Assembly: GCF_040183065.1 (NCBI RefSeq)
Contig: NC_091123.1
Coordinates: 8,625,001 to 8,689,000 of the forward strand
From: Periplaneta americana
Lineage: Eukaryota > Arthropoda > Insecta > Blattodea > Blattidae
Reading direction: 5' to 3'
DNA length: 64,000 bases
Below are positions 23,538 through 35,439 of this stretch, one piece after another. Within the stretch, counting starts at the first letter, position 1. Each line of letters begins with the position of its first letter. The translations under genes were made by a program, and so were the position numbers. The notes under the pieces were generated by a model. That model saw only the letters and a program-made list of their open reading frames with translations. It did not search any database and was not told where the DNA came from.

Positions 23538-23759
23538 AAAATCTTTATTAAACGACGTTTGCAACTGCCGAGGTTATATCAGCGTCGCCGGAGTGCCGGA
23601 ATATTGTCCCGCTGGAGTTCTTTTACATGCCAGTAAACCTACTGACATGAGCTTGTCGCATTTAAGCACACTCAAGTGCCATCGACCTGAACCGAAATCG
23701 AACCCGTAACCTTGGGCATAGAAGGCCAGCCCTATACAGACTGCGCCACCAGGCCGACT
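23538..23759 (-). mobile_element. tRNA-derived SINE, family C
   Basis: Minus-strand copy, more diverged than the three others of this family in the window (29269-29503, 34543-34769, 46326-46558). Recognisable blocks are the GCGTCGCCGG region, the ACTGACATGAGC block and the degraded GGTTCGAT B box. It lies directly beside a family B fragment. Confidence 0.8.
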
Positions 23760-23764
23760 ATCCA

Positions 23765-23995
23765 CTTATGTGTGGGCAGCGGAAGCACTCGTGCTCCTTG
23801 TATGCACTCCGGCGCGAATTCGAATCACACTTACACTGATTACCTGATTGGGGGTTTCTTAAATTTTTTCCAGCTGTAAGACGAAAATCAGGTAATCTAA
23901 CTTCGTATATGCTCAGACTCTTCTCGCCAAAACACCATCTCACTATCAGCATTTCCACCGATGCAAGATGATAAAGGCACCGCCGTGGTGCCCTT
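23765..23995 (+). mobile_element. tRNA-derived SINE fragment, family B
   Basis: Plus-strand blocks TGATTACCTGATTGGGGGTT, ATCAGGTAATCTAACTTCG and TCGCCAAAACACCATCTC match the body of the 39609-39868 copy. The head and tail are badly degraded. Confidence 0.6.
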
Positions 23996-23999
23996 ATTG

Positions 24000-26100
24000 G
24001 ACTACGGATCACGAGTTGTGAACCGCCGACATGAGCGGCGCTAATTGGACGAAGCAGGTCACATCGCCGGAGGAGGAATAAATTAGACTTAATGTTGTGG
24101 CTCTCCCAGCGCCCCGGGCTGTGTTAGGCGTGCATCTGCGTCCCAAGGGTCGACCCAGTCGGCTGACAAATACGTCGGCGAGAACAATGTGGACGATCTA
24201 TTTGGATTGTCGGCTCGCTGTACGAAGAGCGAGATTAATGGTCGTCGGTATTGTCAGCTATGAGTAATGATAATATATTATTTAACGCCCCTTTTCTTTT
24301 AAAGAGACTGTTCAGAGACGAGATGTAGTGGAGCAATGGTGTAATGACAATGGCAGAAGGCACCGAAGTAGTCGGAGTTTACTTGATCGCCGTCTGGAAA
24401 ACATGGCTTCTAAATGAAGATGTACACACTTGAAGTTAAACCGAGCCATTGGGACGGTCGATGGGTAGCAAAACTGCAGGTTGTAGCTGACAAAGATTTG
24501 GGGTTGTTCGCACAAAGCTGTGTTAATTGGTGGCGTGTTTGAGCCACACAGCAGCGCTACTCGGTGGCGCTATTGTCTGAAACGGTGCAGAGTCATCTGG
24601 CTCTTTTTATCGTGACGGGGCTAAGTTCAGAGTTCTTTGAACTTTCATCAACTACCTCTCTGTGCGAAGTGTGCGGGGCAACCATCATACTAGAATAACA
24701 TTGACAGAAGAGTTTCCAGTCTTACATCCTCCATGAATTATCTCTCTGAAGATATTTGGTTTAGTAAAGTGAAACCAATGCTATTGTCATTAATTTTACC
24801 TCTGCTTTTATTTCACTAGAAAAACATGCTGTTACATATAAAAATAGGGAATACACTTTGTGTCAGAAAATAATTCTGAATTTGTTGGATTGTATAGGCC
24901 TGTATCTTCTCGTTTTGTGAGTCTCTGACGTGGGTAGGTTCTTCATATTTTATTTCGTTTCCAAAATATTTGAGATCTCAAAGTTAGATGAAACACCCTG
25001 TATAGCCTATTCTTAAAGTGGTCTGTCACATGTAGCAAGTCAAACAAATAGGGCCGACGGCTTTACTTCGTCATCCGATGGAAGCCGCACTTTACATTTT
25101 TTCAGTTGACGATACTAGCAGTCAGAATTAAGTGCAGTGACCACTGAGCACTTTCTATGGTTCATTTCCCGTGTAGATCCTGTTAGACTTTTAGAGAAAT
25201 CTATTTCCCTTAATTTTTGTTAAAGCGCGTTTTCCCTGGCATCTTTCCACCACATGGCTCTGTCTGTACCATGTATCCAATCATATGTTGTAGTGTAACA
25301 TATATTTCATATCTTTCTTTGTTAATAGTCTCTGTATATTGGTAAGAATTTGCATTTGCATTTATGTCACGAAAATCTCGCAATACCTGCCGAGAGTCGA
25401 ACTCGCCACATGTACTGATACCGCAAAGCAGGACTGAGCACTGACCTTCAAAAGGTTGTGTCTCTCATGTGGGAGGAGTCTTTGCTTCTCGGAATCGGAG
25501 GGCGTCTTCCTGTCTCCCGACCCACCATTGTTCACTGCCGGTGAACTGGTTGTCTGTGAGGAGGTCCCGGATTCGACCCCCATGCGGTTATCCAATGGTT
25601 ACTTCAGTTTCTTGACGAAAATGCTGGAAAAGATTACTTTAACAGGTAAAGAGATTTTCAAAATTAGCATTCCTTTACACTTACTGTGGATTTTTAATAC
25701 CTTCTCTTTTGTTTAACAGTTCAAGCTGTATACATACGCGATATCCTGAAGTTTTAATAGCACGCGTCAGTAAATTAACTACCTTTATTTCGTATGATAC
25801 TACGTGGTTTGTTATTATAGGCCTAAATAACTGTCATCACTATTAACTTCGTTCTGCGCAGTTTTCATCATTATCCAGGCAATCGTCTTCACTCTCACTT
25901 CTCCATACACAATCGTGGTCTGTTCCGTCCAGTTGATAGAATGCTACACTACTTTTTAAGCTCTTTTCAACAAGAGGGAGCGATATGCATCACGGATCCA
26001 TTGAAAATATGACTCACAAAGTATGAGCTTGATTATGACACGTGTTTCTAATGCCATATAACAATGTTGACAATAGAAATATTGAATAATCGGATCGATA
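24000..26100. other. Non-coding stretch with a GC-rich island and SINE scraps
   Basis: Positions 24030-24250 are GC-rich with no convincing frame. At 24875-25005 a minus-strand transposon-end motif (CACCCTGTATAGCC on plus) is seen. Positions 25375-25445 (minus) and 25535-25600 (plus) look like tRNA-derived heads. Confidence 0.4.
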
Positions 26101-26104
26101 GATT

Positions 26105-26175
26105 GTACTTGGCCGATGGCGGGCATATGTGAGGGCGGCAATGAATCTCCGGGTTCTCTAAAAGCTATTTGTAAT
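26105..26175 (+). mobile_element. LINE 3' end scrap
   Basis: Encodes DRWRAYVRAAMNLRVL, the extreme C-terminus of the same LINE ORF2 as at 12046-12515. Confidence 0.7.
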
Positions 26176-26457
26176 TAGGCCTTAGTAAGCAATTGAAATA
26201 CCCGCGCTACTACTTTTGGAATTTCGTGGGAGGAAAATCGGTCAATGTTGTCTATTTCATTTCGAATAACCCGCGCACCCATTTTTTTTACTTGTATATT
26301 TAGGAAAAAAAATGTGCTTAGGGTATTCGAGAAAATATGGTATATACAGGTCACACATTAAAAAGCATTGAATTATGAACACTTTTACAAACTTTGATAA
26401 TGTTTCATCAAATAATTTCACAACTGCATACATTTTACATAAACATTATAACTAAAG

Positions 26458-26808
26458 CCACCGTTTTTGGCGCGAGAAATAAGTAATCGGAACGTTGAGA
26501 GTGGGCGGAGAAAGTTGGCAGCTGTGATTGACAGATTGCTGACGTCACATCTGTTTAGGAGGTGGTACCACTCTCAGCCGAAGTGGCAACAAATGCCACT
26601 GACTGGACAGTGTACTCATTGACACACTTCAGAAACGCAAAGTGCGAGTGTCTTGCCTTTGAACGCTGTCAGTTGGCAATAAAAGTGATAACTGTGATTG
26701 GCAAATTGCTGACGTGACGTGTTGGGTGGTACCGTTCTCAGCTGCACTGGCAACAAATGCTCACTGACTGGCTTTTTACTCGAAGACACGCGCCAAAAAC
26801 GCTGGCAC
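26458..26808. mobile_element. TIR element with CGTTTTTGGCGCG ends and internal duplication
   Basis: The left end CCACCGTTTTTGGCGCGAG mirrors the right end CGCGCCAAAAACGCTGG. Inside, the block beginning GTGATTGACAGATTGCTGAC at 26526 is repeated from 26694 as GTGATTGGCAAATTGCTGAC, each followed by GGTGGTACC and GGCAACAAATG. No target duplication was found. Confidence 0.6.
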
Positions 26809-26871
26809 TGGTTGTAGATTGTCTCTTTACACTTGTTGCATATGACATTTAGGCACTGGAAAAATCTATAT

Positions 26872-27131
26872 AGTAGTAGTACTAGTTTTATTTTGCCTGG
26901 CAGAGTTAAGGCCTTATTTAAGGCCATAAGACGTTCTCTTCCACTCAACCATAATAATATGCATGAAATACAAAACGACATAAAGGAAGATACCTTAGAG
27001 ATTACATAAAATATAGTAGAAAATTACAAGTAGTCAATATCAGTTACATAATATAAGGAGAATATAAAACAAAGTAGAAAATTACATAGGCTATAATCAA
27101 AAGCAGTTACATAAGATAAGGGGAATATATT

Positions 27132-27175
<44 letters not shown>

Positions 27176-27180
27176 TATAA
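26872..27180 (-). mobile_element. LINE 3' UTR-like tail with microsatellite
   Basis: TATTTTGCCTGGCAGAGTTA and CTTCCACTCAACCATAATAA followed by two tandem ~63-bp AT-rich units sharing TAGAAAATTACA and CAGTTACATAA, then an (AT)n run at 27137-27171. The layout matches a minus-strand LINE tail; assignment is by resemblance only. Confidence 0.45.
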
Positions 27181-28137
27181 GACATAAATTGCTCGAGATA
27201 AATTCGACGATTAATTCACTTGAGATATAATATACAATTAATATACTAATATAAAATCTGTAGTTGATCGATAGTTGTAAATATCGAACTCTGTCCAGAA
27301 AAAATAAGAACTTCCCTTCATAAATTGGTATGTGCTCAGCCTACATCTCATGTTTGAAACAAGAATGAAAAACACGTAAAAATAGCAACCGATGGATTTT
27401 CGGTGGTATTATGAGCATAACATTAGCGGGCCGATAGATCGGCCTCGTGACGATAAGAGGGATAAATTATATTCTTCAAGCAAAATATGACCAAAGTTGA
27501 TGAAACCCGGCGCGAATCTGGTCGCCAACAGTTCGCGGTACAAAATGTTGTGTTAAGGTTTTGCGTGTGACTCCCTAGTCTTGTTGAATTATCTCCGACG
27601 TATTACAGGCTGAAGTGCAGAATAATGTTTTAAATGGCGTTGTGAGTTTATCACAGACAGATCAAGCCATGTTTTGTGTGCTGTATTCCCTCTTCTGTAA
27701 ACTTATAGCCCATTCATCTTCAATTCTGATAAGCCGCAGAGATAACGGGTGGAAAATAAATTGTTACAGCCTGCGATGATAATTCTCGGATTTTAATTCT
27801 TAATGTGGTTGCTGGCATAGGCGACGTTAATGTTCCTGCTCCACGTTCCATTAATTATGTATGCTAAGGAGTATCGTATTACACATTTAAGTGCCTGTAT
27901 TTTATGAGTTACAAGCGAACTTCTGTGCACTGCACTTCGTGGGATCATTGCTGTAAGCCTGTTTCTGACGTGTATAAATTAATTGTACTTTTCGTCTGTA
28001 CTGTTTCACTTGGGAGCTGCTTCGGTAGGCTATAGTCTACATTCTATTAAGACATGGGTAGAGTTTGGACTTAGAGTTTCAGAAATAAATTTTAATCTGA
28101 GCTTTTAGTGATTGGGAGATTTTAATAAAGATATTTC

Positions 28138-28175
<38 letters not shown>

Positions 28176-28419
28176 AATCATGGCTTTTACCGCTTCACAG
28201 ACTTTATCACAGTTTTTGCTTAGATGTAGATTCAATTCGTGTTTGGACATATTTTAATCATAGAGTTTATGTATACATTTAATCGAAGTTATTAAGCTCA
28301 CAGTTTAATCAGAATTTACCGATAGACTTCTAGTAAGAGTTTCTTTGTGTTATTGATTTTGATCGCAAAGTTTCCATAGAGATTTTAGTTTTTTACTGGT
28401 TTTAACCACAGTTGTTATA
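27180..28419. other. Non-coding stretch
   Basis: No gene. One (AG)n microsatellite at 28141-28170. A moderately GC-rich patch around 27420-27540 has no clear frame. Confidence 0.45.
28141..28170. repeat. (AG)n microsatellite
   Basis: Fifteen AG units, seen directly. Confidence 0.95.
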
Positions 28420-28935
28420 CAGGGTGATTCACGACTACTGACTACGTTTTATGGACCATTTTGAGAATGAATTGTCATATGAATATGGGTCAGATTATCG
28501 ACCGTTGAAGTGTTACAGCTGGTTGAATCCTACAAAAGTAGCAGCGGTTTAATTAAAAAATTCTGTATTAATCATAAAATAAACCCAGTTTGGAAGCAGA
28601 TTTTCAAATATCCCTCCTTCCATTTCAATCTACTTGGCCGCACGCATGTGAACGGCGCATAGCGTTCCGCACCTCGGCACAGCTGTCCCTGATAAGCGAT
28701 GCTGATAATCACCAGACCTATCTTCCCCTTCACCCCGTACTTCACGTCCCAGTGCAACTCTCCGTTTAGTTTGTATTACTATGCAAGCAACTCCAAAGCC
28801 TGATTCACAGTATGATGTTTGGATTTTTACGAATAACTTTCAGACCAATGATAATTATCACCGGAGCAATGGTCATATGCATTTTATGCTCAAAATGGTC
28901 TATGGAACTGATTTCATTAGTCGTGAATCATCCTG
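28420..28935. mobile_element. TIR DNA element, CAGGGTGATTCACGACTA ends
   Basis: The left end CAGGGTGATTCACGACTACT is mirrored by the right end, which reads inward CAGGATGATTCACGACTAAT. Subterminal sequence GACCATTTTGAG and TGTCATATGAATATG/GGTCATATGCATTT also match. About 516 bp with no transposase frame. A solo end of the same family is at 33594-33700. Confidence 0.75.
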
Positions 28936-29135
28936 TGAGGCTCGCTGTAGCATCTGTTAAGCTATTGCGTAATACGAAATGTCACGGATTCGATTCTTGA
29001 AGGGATCACGGACTTTCTTCCCCATTAATATAATTCTTTCGGCCGCACATGGTTCTGGTGTTACTCAGCTTCTAAGAAAAATGAGTACCAGGGTGTTTCC
29101 TCTGGGGTAAAGGTAGGTGGCACTTAGGATTGACA
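28936..29135 (+). mobile_element. tRNA-derived SINE, family H
   Basis: Head with GTTAAGCTATTGCG and B-box-like CACGGATTCGATTCTTG, then CGGCCGCACATGGTTCTGG and AAATGAGTACCAGGGTGTTT. It begins directly at the end of the 28420-28935 TIR element. Confidence 0.5.
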
Positions 29136-29268
29136 TCCCTACTGCTGTTCAGTGTCTCGTAAGGATATTGAATTTAATAAGATTTCGTAATGTAGATTTT
29201 AATCCCTGTTTTTATTCGATCGAATCAGTGTTTCTACATAGAGATATTAATCAGATATTTTACGTAGA

Positions 29269-29503
29269 TGTAATGTTTTATTTAACGACGCTCGCAACTG
29301 CAGAGGTTATATCAGCGTCGCCGGATGTGCCGGAATTTTGTCCCGCAGGAGTTCTTTTACATGCCAGTAAATCTACTGACATGAGATTGACATGAGCTTG
29401 TCGGATTTAAGCACACTTAAATGCCATCGACCTGGCCCGGGATCGAACCCGCAACCTCGGGCATAGAAGGCCAGCGCTATACCAACTTGCCAACCAGGTC
29501 GAC
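29269..29503 (-). mobile_element. tRNA-derived SINE, family C, with target duplication
   Basis: Complete minus-strand copy flanked by the 11-base direct repeat TTTTACGTAGA at 29258-29268 and 29504-29514, the signature of LINE-type retrotransposition. The tRNA-like head carries GGGATCGAACCCGCAACCTC on the plus strand. Confidence 0.92.
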
Positions 29504-29606
29504 TTTTACGTAGACAATTAATTAGAGCTATTACATAGTGTGTGTGTGCCTGAGAAGAGAAGTCCTGCTGACGTTAGCTCTTCCAAATTAAGTAAATATT
29601 ATTATT

Positions 29607-29608
29607 AA

Positions 29609-29643
<35 letters not shown>
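29607..29643. repeat. (CTA)n microsatellite
   Basis: About eleven CTA units, seen directly. Confidence 0.9.
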
Positions 29644-29644
29644 T

Positions 29645-31415
29645 TATAATTCGGGGCAGAAGAAGATATCAGATGATAGGCGACATTAAGATATATGGAT
29701 CATATGAGGAGATCAAGAGGAAGACAGAACATAGGAAAAATTGGAGAAAGCTGGGTTTGCAGTGAAAGACCTGCCCTTGGGCAGAACAATGAATGAATGA
29801 AATTATTATTAACCAGAGGTTTTACTTACAGATATTAAGAGTTTTTACATATAAATATTTTACATGCATTTACTATTATACATACATTATAAAGTTTATA
29901 CCACTTAGGCCTATAGATTAAACATAGTTTTCACACTATAGTCCTATGTCAAGATTGTTGGGAAATTATTTTATTTTATCTGAGTTTTTGCATACTTTAC
30001 TGTGCCACAATTTCGATTATTTAACTGAGAGAGTTAGACGGGATACACACGCAATTTGGCAGAAGAAAATTGAGTAGGCCCTAGAAATTCAGCTCCAATG
30101 TCTTTGTCCTCAAGCTGTATTTGAATTAACCGGGACTTGAATTCTGGTTGTCACAGTGCAAGGCGCGCGCCGTGGCCGTTCATCTAGCGGTGCGAGGCGA
30201 CGTGCGCACATCCGCGTGCGTGTGTGTATTTTTGTGTTAATTTTATTTGACGGACTTTTGAACTGCAGCAGGAATTATGAGTGTCTGTGCAATGAGGAAA
30301 GAAATGAAGTAGCATTTTCAAAGAGAGTTGAATGTTTGTTTTAGATCCGAAGTCTTCGTGCCTTGAATTTGAAATCTCTTGAATTGTAGACAACTTCGTG
30401 CCATACGATAATCAATCAAGATGTCATCTGGTTTCTAAATATTTTGGATTTTCATTACACAGCTGCGTGATACATCGTCGTGTATTTACATAGATGCTGT
30501 CTGACTTATTGTCTGCAAATCTGAGTTGTTTTCCTCCGTTTTCTTTGACGCTTTCACTTGTGTGAGACGTATCGTATATAAAATGATATCTTGATCGACG
30601 AACCGTTAACAGAATGTTGCCTGTAGCAACCTCGGTTCCATTTCAAGTCCTGGGAAAGTTTCTCACTGAGAAAGGACTGCGTTTTGCGTTAGATTTATGG
30701 CAAATATAATTATCCAAGGAAAGTGAAGCTTTCAACATCTTATTTTGCTTTTGTTTGTTGTTTTCAATTTCTTGTCTAGATATTACGACCATAAGTAACT
30801 AGGCTTTCAGATTGCGGTTCTTCCTAAGCGGATTTTGATGTTTATCTTTTTTATGACATGAGCATTGGAACTAGCCGATCACTTTTCATAGAACATTAAC
30901 TCAGAAGTGCCCATTGCTATCGGATTTGTGAAAGAATTTCTGCATATTATACTGTTGTTAAAAAATTCAGCGAAATTCTGGTGGTCATAACTAAGTTATC
31001 CTTACAACATTTAAACGTCTGCAGGATGACTTCAAAAGTTATATGAGATAAAAAAATCTGTTACGCAACAGACAATGGATGACCAAAGCCTATCAGCCGA
31101 CTGCTGCCCTCACATCAGCAAAAGTGAACGATCATTCCTCCAGTCATTGAAACTGGCTTGCGAAATCTGATTTCGCTAGTCACTACAATTTCTTTTATTT
31201 ATCACGATACGGAGTGAGCACCTGTCTTACACTCCGGCCGAAATTTCATGAGAAAATTTCTTCCCTCTTCAGGACTCGAACCAGCATCCATTCCTTAACG
31301 GGAATCCAAGGATTAGAACACTACGCTACGGCGCGAGACGTTTACAATATACGCCTATATAATTTGGCGGGGGAATTTTTGCTAAATTAATTACGTCTTA
31401 TTAATCATTACTTAC
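29645..31415. other. Non-coding stretch
   Basis: No gene recognised. Positions 31205-31345 hold a minus-strand tRNA-SINE-like head (GGACTCGAACCAGCATCC on plus). CpG-rich short patch at 30155-30215. Confidence 0.4.
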
Positions 31416-31419
31416 TCAC

Positions 31420-32330
31420 AAATGCCTTTAAAGAACCCGGAGGTTTATTGCCATTGGTCCCTATCCTGAGCAAGATTAATCCAGTCTCTACCATCATATC
31501 CCACCTCCCTCAAAATTAATATTATCCTTTCATTTACGTCTCACCCTCCTCAGAGGCCTTTTTCTTTAGGTCTCCCAACTAGAAGCTGCTTCACAATAAA
31601 CCAGGAACGGAAACGACAACGGGAACGGAAATAATGTTAAAATAAATGTATTTAACAATATTTCCGTTCTTGTTCTCGTTCTCGTAGTTTCCGTTCCCAG
31701 TTTATTGTGGGCCAGTCTCAACACGCTACGAGTATATACGTTTCTGGATTCATCCATACGTGCTACATGCCCTGTCCATCTCAAACGTCTGGATTTAATG
31801 TTCCTAATTACGTCAGGTTAAGAATACAATGCGTGCAGTTCTGCGTTGTGTAACTTTCTCCATTCTCCTGTAACTTCATCCCTCTTAGCCCCAAATATTT
31901 TCCTATGCACCTTATTCCCGAACACCCTGAACTCTGTTCCTTTTCCAAAGTAAAAGTCCAAGTTTCACAACCATAAAGGACAACCAGTAATATAGCAGTT
32001 TTATAAATTCTAACTTTTAGTTTTTTTTTTTTAAAGCAGACTGGATGTCAAAAGCTTCTGAATCAAATCATAGTAGGCATTTCACATATTTATTCTGCGT
32101 TTAATTTCCTCTCGAGTGTAATTTAGCCTATATTTGTTAGTGTTGATCCAAGGTATTTGAATTTTTATACCTCTTCAAAGGTTAAATTTCCAATTTTTAT
32201 ACTTCCATTTCGTACTATGTTCTGTTCACGAGACATAGTCATATACTTTTTTTTTCGGGATTTACTTCCAAACCTATCTCATTACTTGCTGCAAGTAAAA
32301 TTCGTCTCATTACGATTCATAAATTAAATC
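31420..32330 (-). mobile_element. LINE ORF2 fragment, minus strand, interrupted by a MITE
   Basis: Complementary to the LINE at 12046-12515 and extending about 400 bases further upstream in its ORF2. The minus strand gives MRWTGHVARMDESRN and upstream segments of the YGCETW-type region, with many stops and shifts. A 137-bp TIR element interrupts it at 31583-31719; removing that restores continuity with the intact copy (the TTAGTTGGGAG region). Confidence 0.8.
31583..31719. mobile_element. Short MITE nested in a LINE
   Basis: Near-perfect hairpin: TTCACAATAAACCAGGAACG at the left, mirrored by GTTCCCAGTTTATTGTGGG at the right, with (A/T)TTTCCGTTC in the inner arms. Same ends as the 9999-10627 element. 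Confidence 0.85.
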
Positions 32331-33590
32331 AGATATCTTACTTTTTCTTTTTATAAAGAAATAATTTTCGTATACCAATGCAGGAAACGAAAGTCTGTCT
32401 TCATATTTGGACATCATGAGAAGAATTTATTTAATGGTACGGCAAAAAATAAAAAAAAAATAAAAAAAATAAACAATGAAACGTACTCTTTCACGTTTGC
32501 GTTTGTGGACGTTTTTTAAATTGACTAGCCCAAAAGGTATAAAATTAAAAGTAGCTGTTTTCTCTGTGCATATTTCAGGTCTGAGGAGAAAAATGTACTT
32601 AGATTATGAGGACATTAGAGTTCTGCAGCGCGTAGCTTATTATCATAGCGCGCGATTTTAATTCTGCCAAAAAATCTTGGAACGCCGCCCCTGAGCGAAG
32701 GCCGCGTCGCACAGTTCGCAAATCACTGGTCTAGGATCAGAAGCCGACGGGCGGGAGGAGGAGGATTTGTGTGCATTTGCTCCGTCGAGGCACTCTCATA
32801 CAGCTGGGAGCACTCTCGACCTTCCCAGACGGCCGTTATTGGAATGCCCTCTTCTGAGTGCGATACACAATAGAGCGTTGATTAATTTTTGGATCTCAAC
32901 CCTGGTTGAAATCCCTAGACGTTCCATTGTTACGCTGGCGCAAGATTAATGTGACGCAAGCTGCGTTCATTCTCATTACGCACGTCGCTAGAAATTGCAC
33001 CGGCCAGCAGTTTCACATTCACGGTATTGAAACTCGGACCCTCGGGACCTCATCATACTTGAGGGCAAAGTTTGAATTAATTTTTACTTGTAACACATAC
33101 AGATTTTTCGCTAGTCCCAAATTAGTTCATGTGAAATTTTTCTGTTTCAAACCGTAATTAAAGCTTTGAATCAAACGTCCGTAATTGAAATCAGTACTAT
33201 TTTTATGCAAGAAAGAAATTTGAAGAAAAATAAAGTTGTGTATATTTCGTTTTGAATTCTAATTCTGTCTTTCCTGCATCAATATGATGTCTCCTTATAA
33301 CTTGCTTATTAGTCTACTCCGTGGAGAAAGTAGGCTAATGTAATGCTGTAGAAGGTTGATTTAGATATTTTCGCGGAAAAACACAGTTTCAGCGTCAAAA
33401 AAGATGTTTCGAACAAGCTGCGTGTCTGTCTACATTCACTGATTTCTCCTAAATACTGATGGGATTTTGTTTATAATCAGTATCTGGAAATGATGTACAT
33501 GAATTATGTAATTTTCTTAAGACAATACAAAATCACAAAATGGGTACGAAGTCGAAACCGGCTGAAATTAATTTTTGAAATTTGTTTCTT
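32330..33590. other. Non-coding stretch
   Basis: No gene recognised. A GC-rich segment at 32680-32880 has no convincing frame. Confidence 0.4.
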
Positions 33591-33593
33591 ATA

Positions 33594-33700
33594 CAGGGTG
33601 ATCCATGCGTTAGAAATGAGTATATTATACGTAATTTTGAGCAGAAATGTCATATGAATGATGATCATTCATCAGCATTAATTTGCAAAATTTGAATTTT
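33594..33700. mobile_element. Solo end of a CAGGGTGAT TIR element
   Basis: ATACAGGGTGATCCATGCG followed by TTTTGAGCAGAAATGTCATA, paralleling the left end of the 28420-28935 element; no matching right end was found. Confidence 0.45.
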
Positions 33701-33771
33701 AAGCTTATTCCTGATTCAGATTTAAGATTTAAAATTAATATTTTCATTAGGTCTGTAATAACATAAGATCC

Positions 33772-34024
33772 AGGTCCACCACTGTGGAGTAACGGTTAGC
33801 CTGTCTGACCGTGAAACAAGCGGGCCCGGGTTGAAATCCTGATTGCAACAAATTACCTGAATGAGGTTTTTCTGGGATTTTCTCTCAGCCCATTAAGAAC
33901 AAATGCTGGGTACTTTTGCCCTTGGACCCTGGACTCATCTCGCTAGCATTATCACCTTCATCTCACTCAGACGCTAGATAACCATAGCTGTTGGTAAAGC
34001 GTCGTAAAATAACCAACTAGAAAA
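33772..34024 (+). mobile_element. tRNA-derived SINE, family A, with target duplication
   Basis: Head with GTGGAGTAACGGTTAGCC (A box) and GGGTTGAAATCCTG (B box), a body with ACAAATGCTGGGTAC, and a tail AAGCGTCGTAAAATAACCAA. The 11-base direct repeat ACATAAGATCC flanks it at 33761-33771 and 34025-34035. Confidence 0.92.
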
Positions 34025-34039
34025 ACATAAGATCCCAAT

Positions 34040-34542
34040 TTTGATGAGCCGAAAATTTCCAAAAAAAATAGCCTACAAATGGTTAGGAATTACCTATAAT
34101 TTGCCAGAAAAAGACCTAAAATTATTGTAACAATAATTATGTACTCAAAGGAAAGCATACAACATTGAAATTATTTTCACGTATCTCGATCTCCGTAAAA
34201 TGCTTATTCAATGACTGTTTAGGAAATCGAGCAGTTCTGGGAATACTGGTGGGCATTCATCATCATATGTTATGTCTCGTTATGGCTGACAGCGATCCAT
34301 TTGATGAATCTTCTCAAAGTGACAGAACCAAAGCAGTTCTAAAGCTCGGTCCTGCCGCAACAACTTGCTTGACGTTTTACCTGCACATATTTACAAGTAG
34401 CAAGGAGTATGATGACCGTAAAACAGCGGTTGTTAGAACTGAAGGAAGACTGAACACTGAGCTGGTGGCATGAGCTCCAGAGACTCTTTTCCAGAACTGC
34501 ACAAGCAAGCAGATGCGTTTGGACTCTCTTCTCCAACTTCTC
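34040..34542. other. Non-coding gap between two SINEs
   Basis: A 102-codon frame (34165-34473) contains MADSDPFDESSQSDRTKAV and could be coding, but no family was recognised and nothing else supports it. Confidence 0.3.
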
Positions 34543-34769
34543 AGTCGACCTGGTTGGCAAGTTGGTATAGCGCTGGCCTTCTATGCCCAAGGTTGCGGGT
34601 TCGATCCCGGACCAGGTCGATGGCATTTAAGTGTGCTTAAATGCGACAGGCTCATTCAGTAGATTTACTGGCATGTAAAAGAACTCCTGCGGGACAAAAT
34701 TCCGGCACATCCGGCGACGCTGATATAACCTCTGCAGTTGCGAGCGTCGTTAAATAAAACATAACATTT
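34543..34769 (+). mobile_element. tRNA-derived SINE, family C, with target duplication
   Basis: The head folds as a tRNA with a seven-pair acceptor stem GACCTGG/CCAGGTC, B box GGGTTCGATCC and a possible anticodon TCT. The tail is GAGCGTCGTTAAATAAAAC. The direct repeat TCCAACTTCTC flanks it at 34532-34542 and 34770-34780. Confidence 0.92.
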
Positions 34770-35197
34770 TCCAACTTCTCGTCATGCCTCGCTGAAATCC
34801 CCTTTGTCTTTTGTTTTGCTTACGTCTGTGTTCCGTGGTAATGCCTGACCTTCGACAGCGATTTTTTTGACATGATTGTCGTGAATTTGACGTTTTTATA
34901 GGTCCTTACAGTAGCTAGGAATCGAAAGGTAATGGTCAGCCTCTCATGTGGTGAAATAGCTTTTCTCATATTTTTTACGATCTGGGGTGCGACTAAATCT
35001 AGCAAATTGGTCTCAACATCGATCAGTCGCACCAGTCGTCAGTTTTATAATGCAATTTCTGCAGTAATCTCACGTGGGAATATTGATGTCTCCAAAACCT
35101 GTTCCCTGGACGAACTACACCACTGTAACCTCTGGTTTACTTCGTCTTATTGGCGATTTTATTGAGCGTCTGGACCGAGTTTAAGAAAACACACCAT

Positions 35198-35420
35198 GTC
35201 CACCGCTGTGGAGTAACGGTTTGCCTGCCTGACCGTGAAACGAGTGGGCCAGGGTTCAAATCCTGGTTGGGACAAGTTACCTGGTTGAAGTTTTTTTCAG
35301 GGTTTTCTCTCAAAACATTAAGAACAAATGCTGGGTAACTTTCGACGCTTGACCCTGGACTTATCTCGCTAGATAATCAAAGCAGTTTTGATAAAGCGTC
35401 GTAAAATAAACAACTAGAAA
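35198..35420 (+). mobile_element. tRNA-derived SINE, family A
   Basis: GTCCACCGCTGTGGAGTAAC head, GGGTTCAAATCCTGGTTGGG B box, tail AAAGCGTCGTAAAATAAAC followed by an A-rich run. No clear target duplication. Confidence 0.88.
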
Positions 35421-35439
35421 AAAAAAAGAAGAAAAAGAA

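Noticed and set aside
26616..26981. 121-codon minus-strand frame
   Set aside because: It crosses a TIR element boundary and a LINE tail, shows no domain, and so is likely chance.
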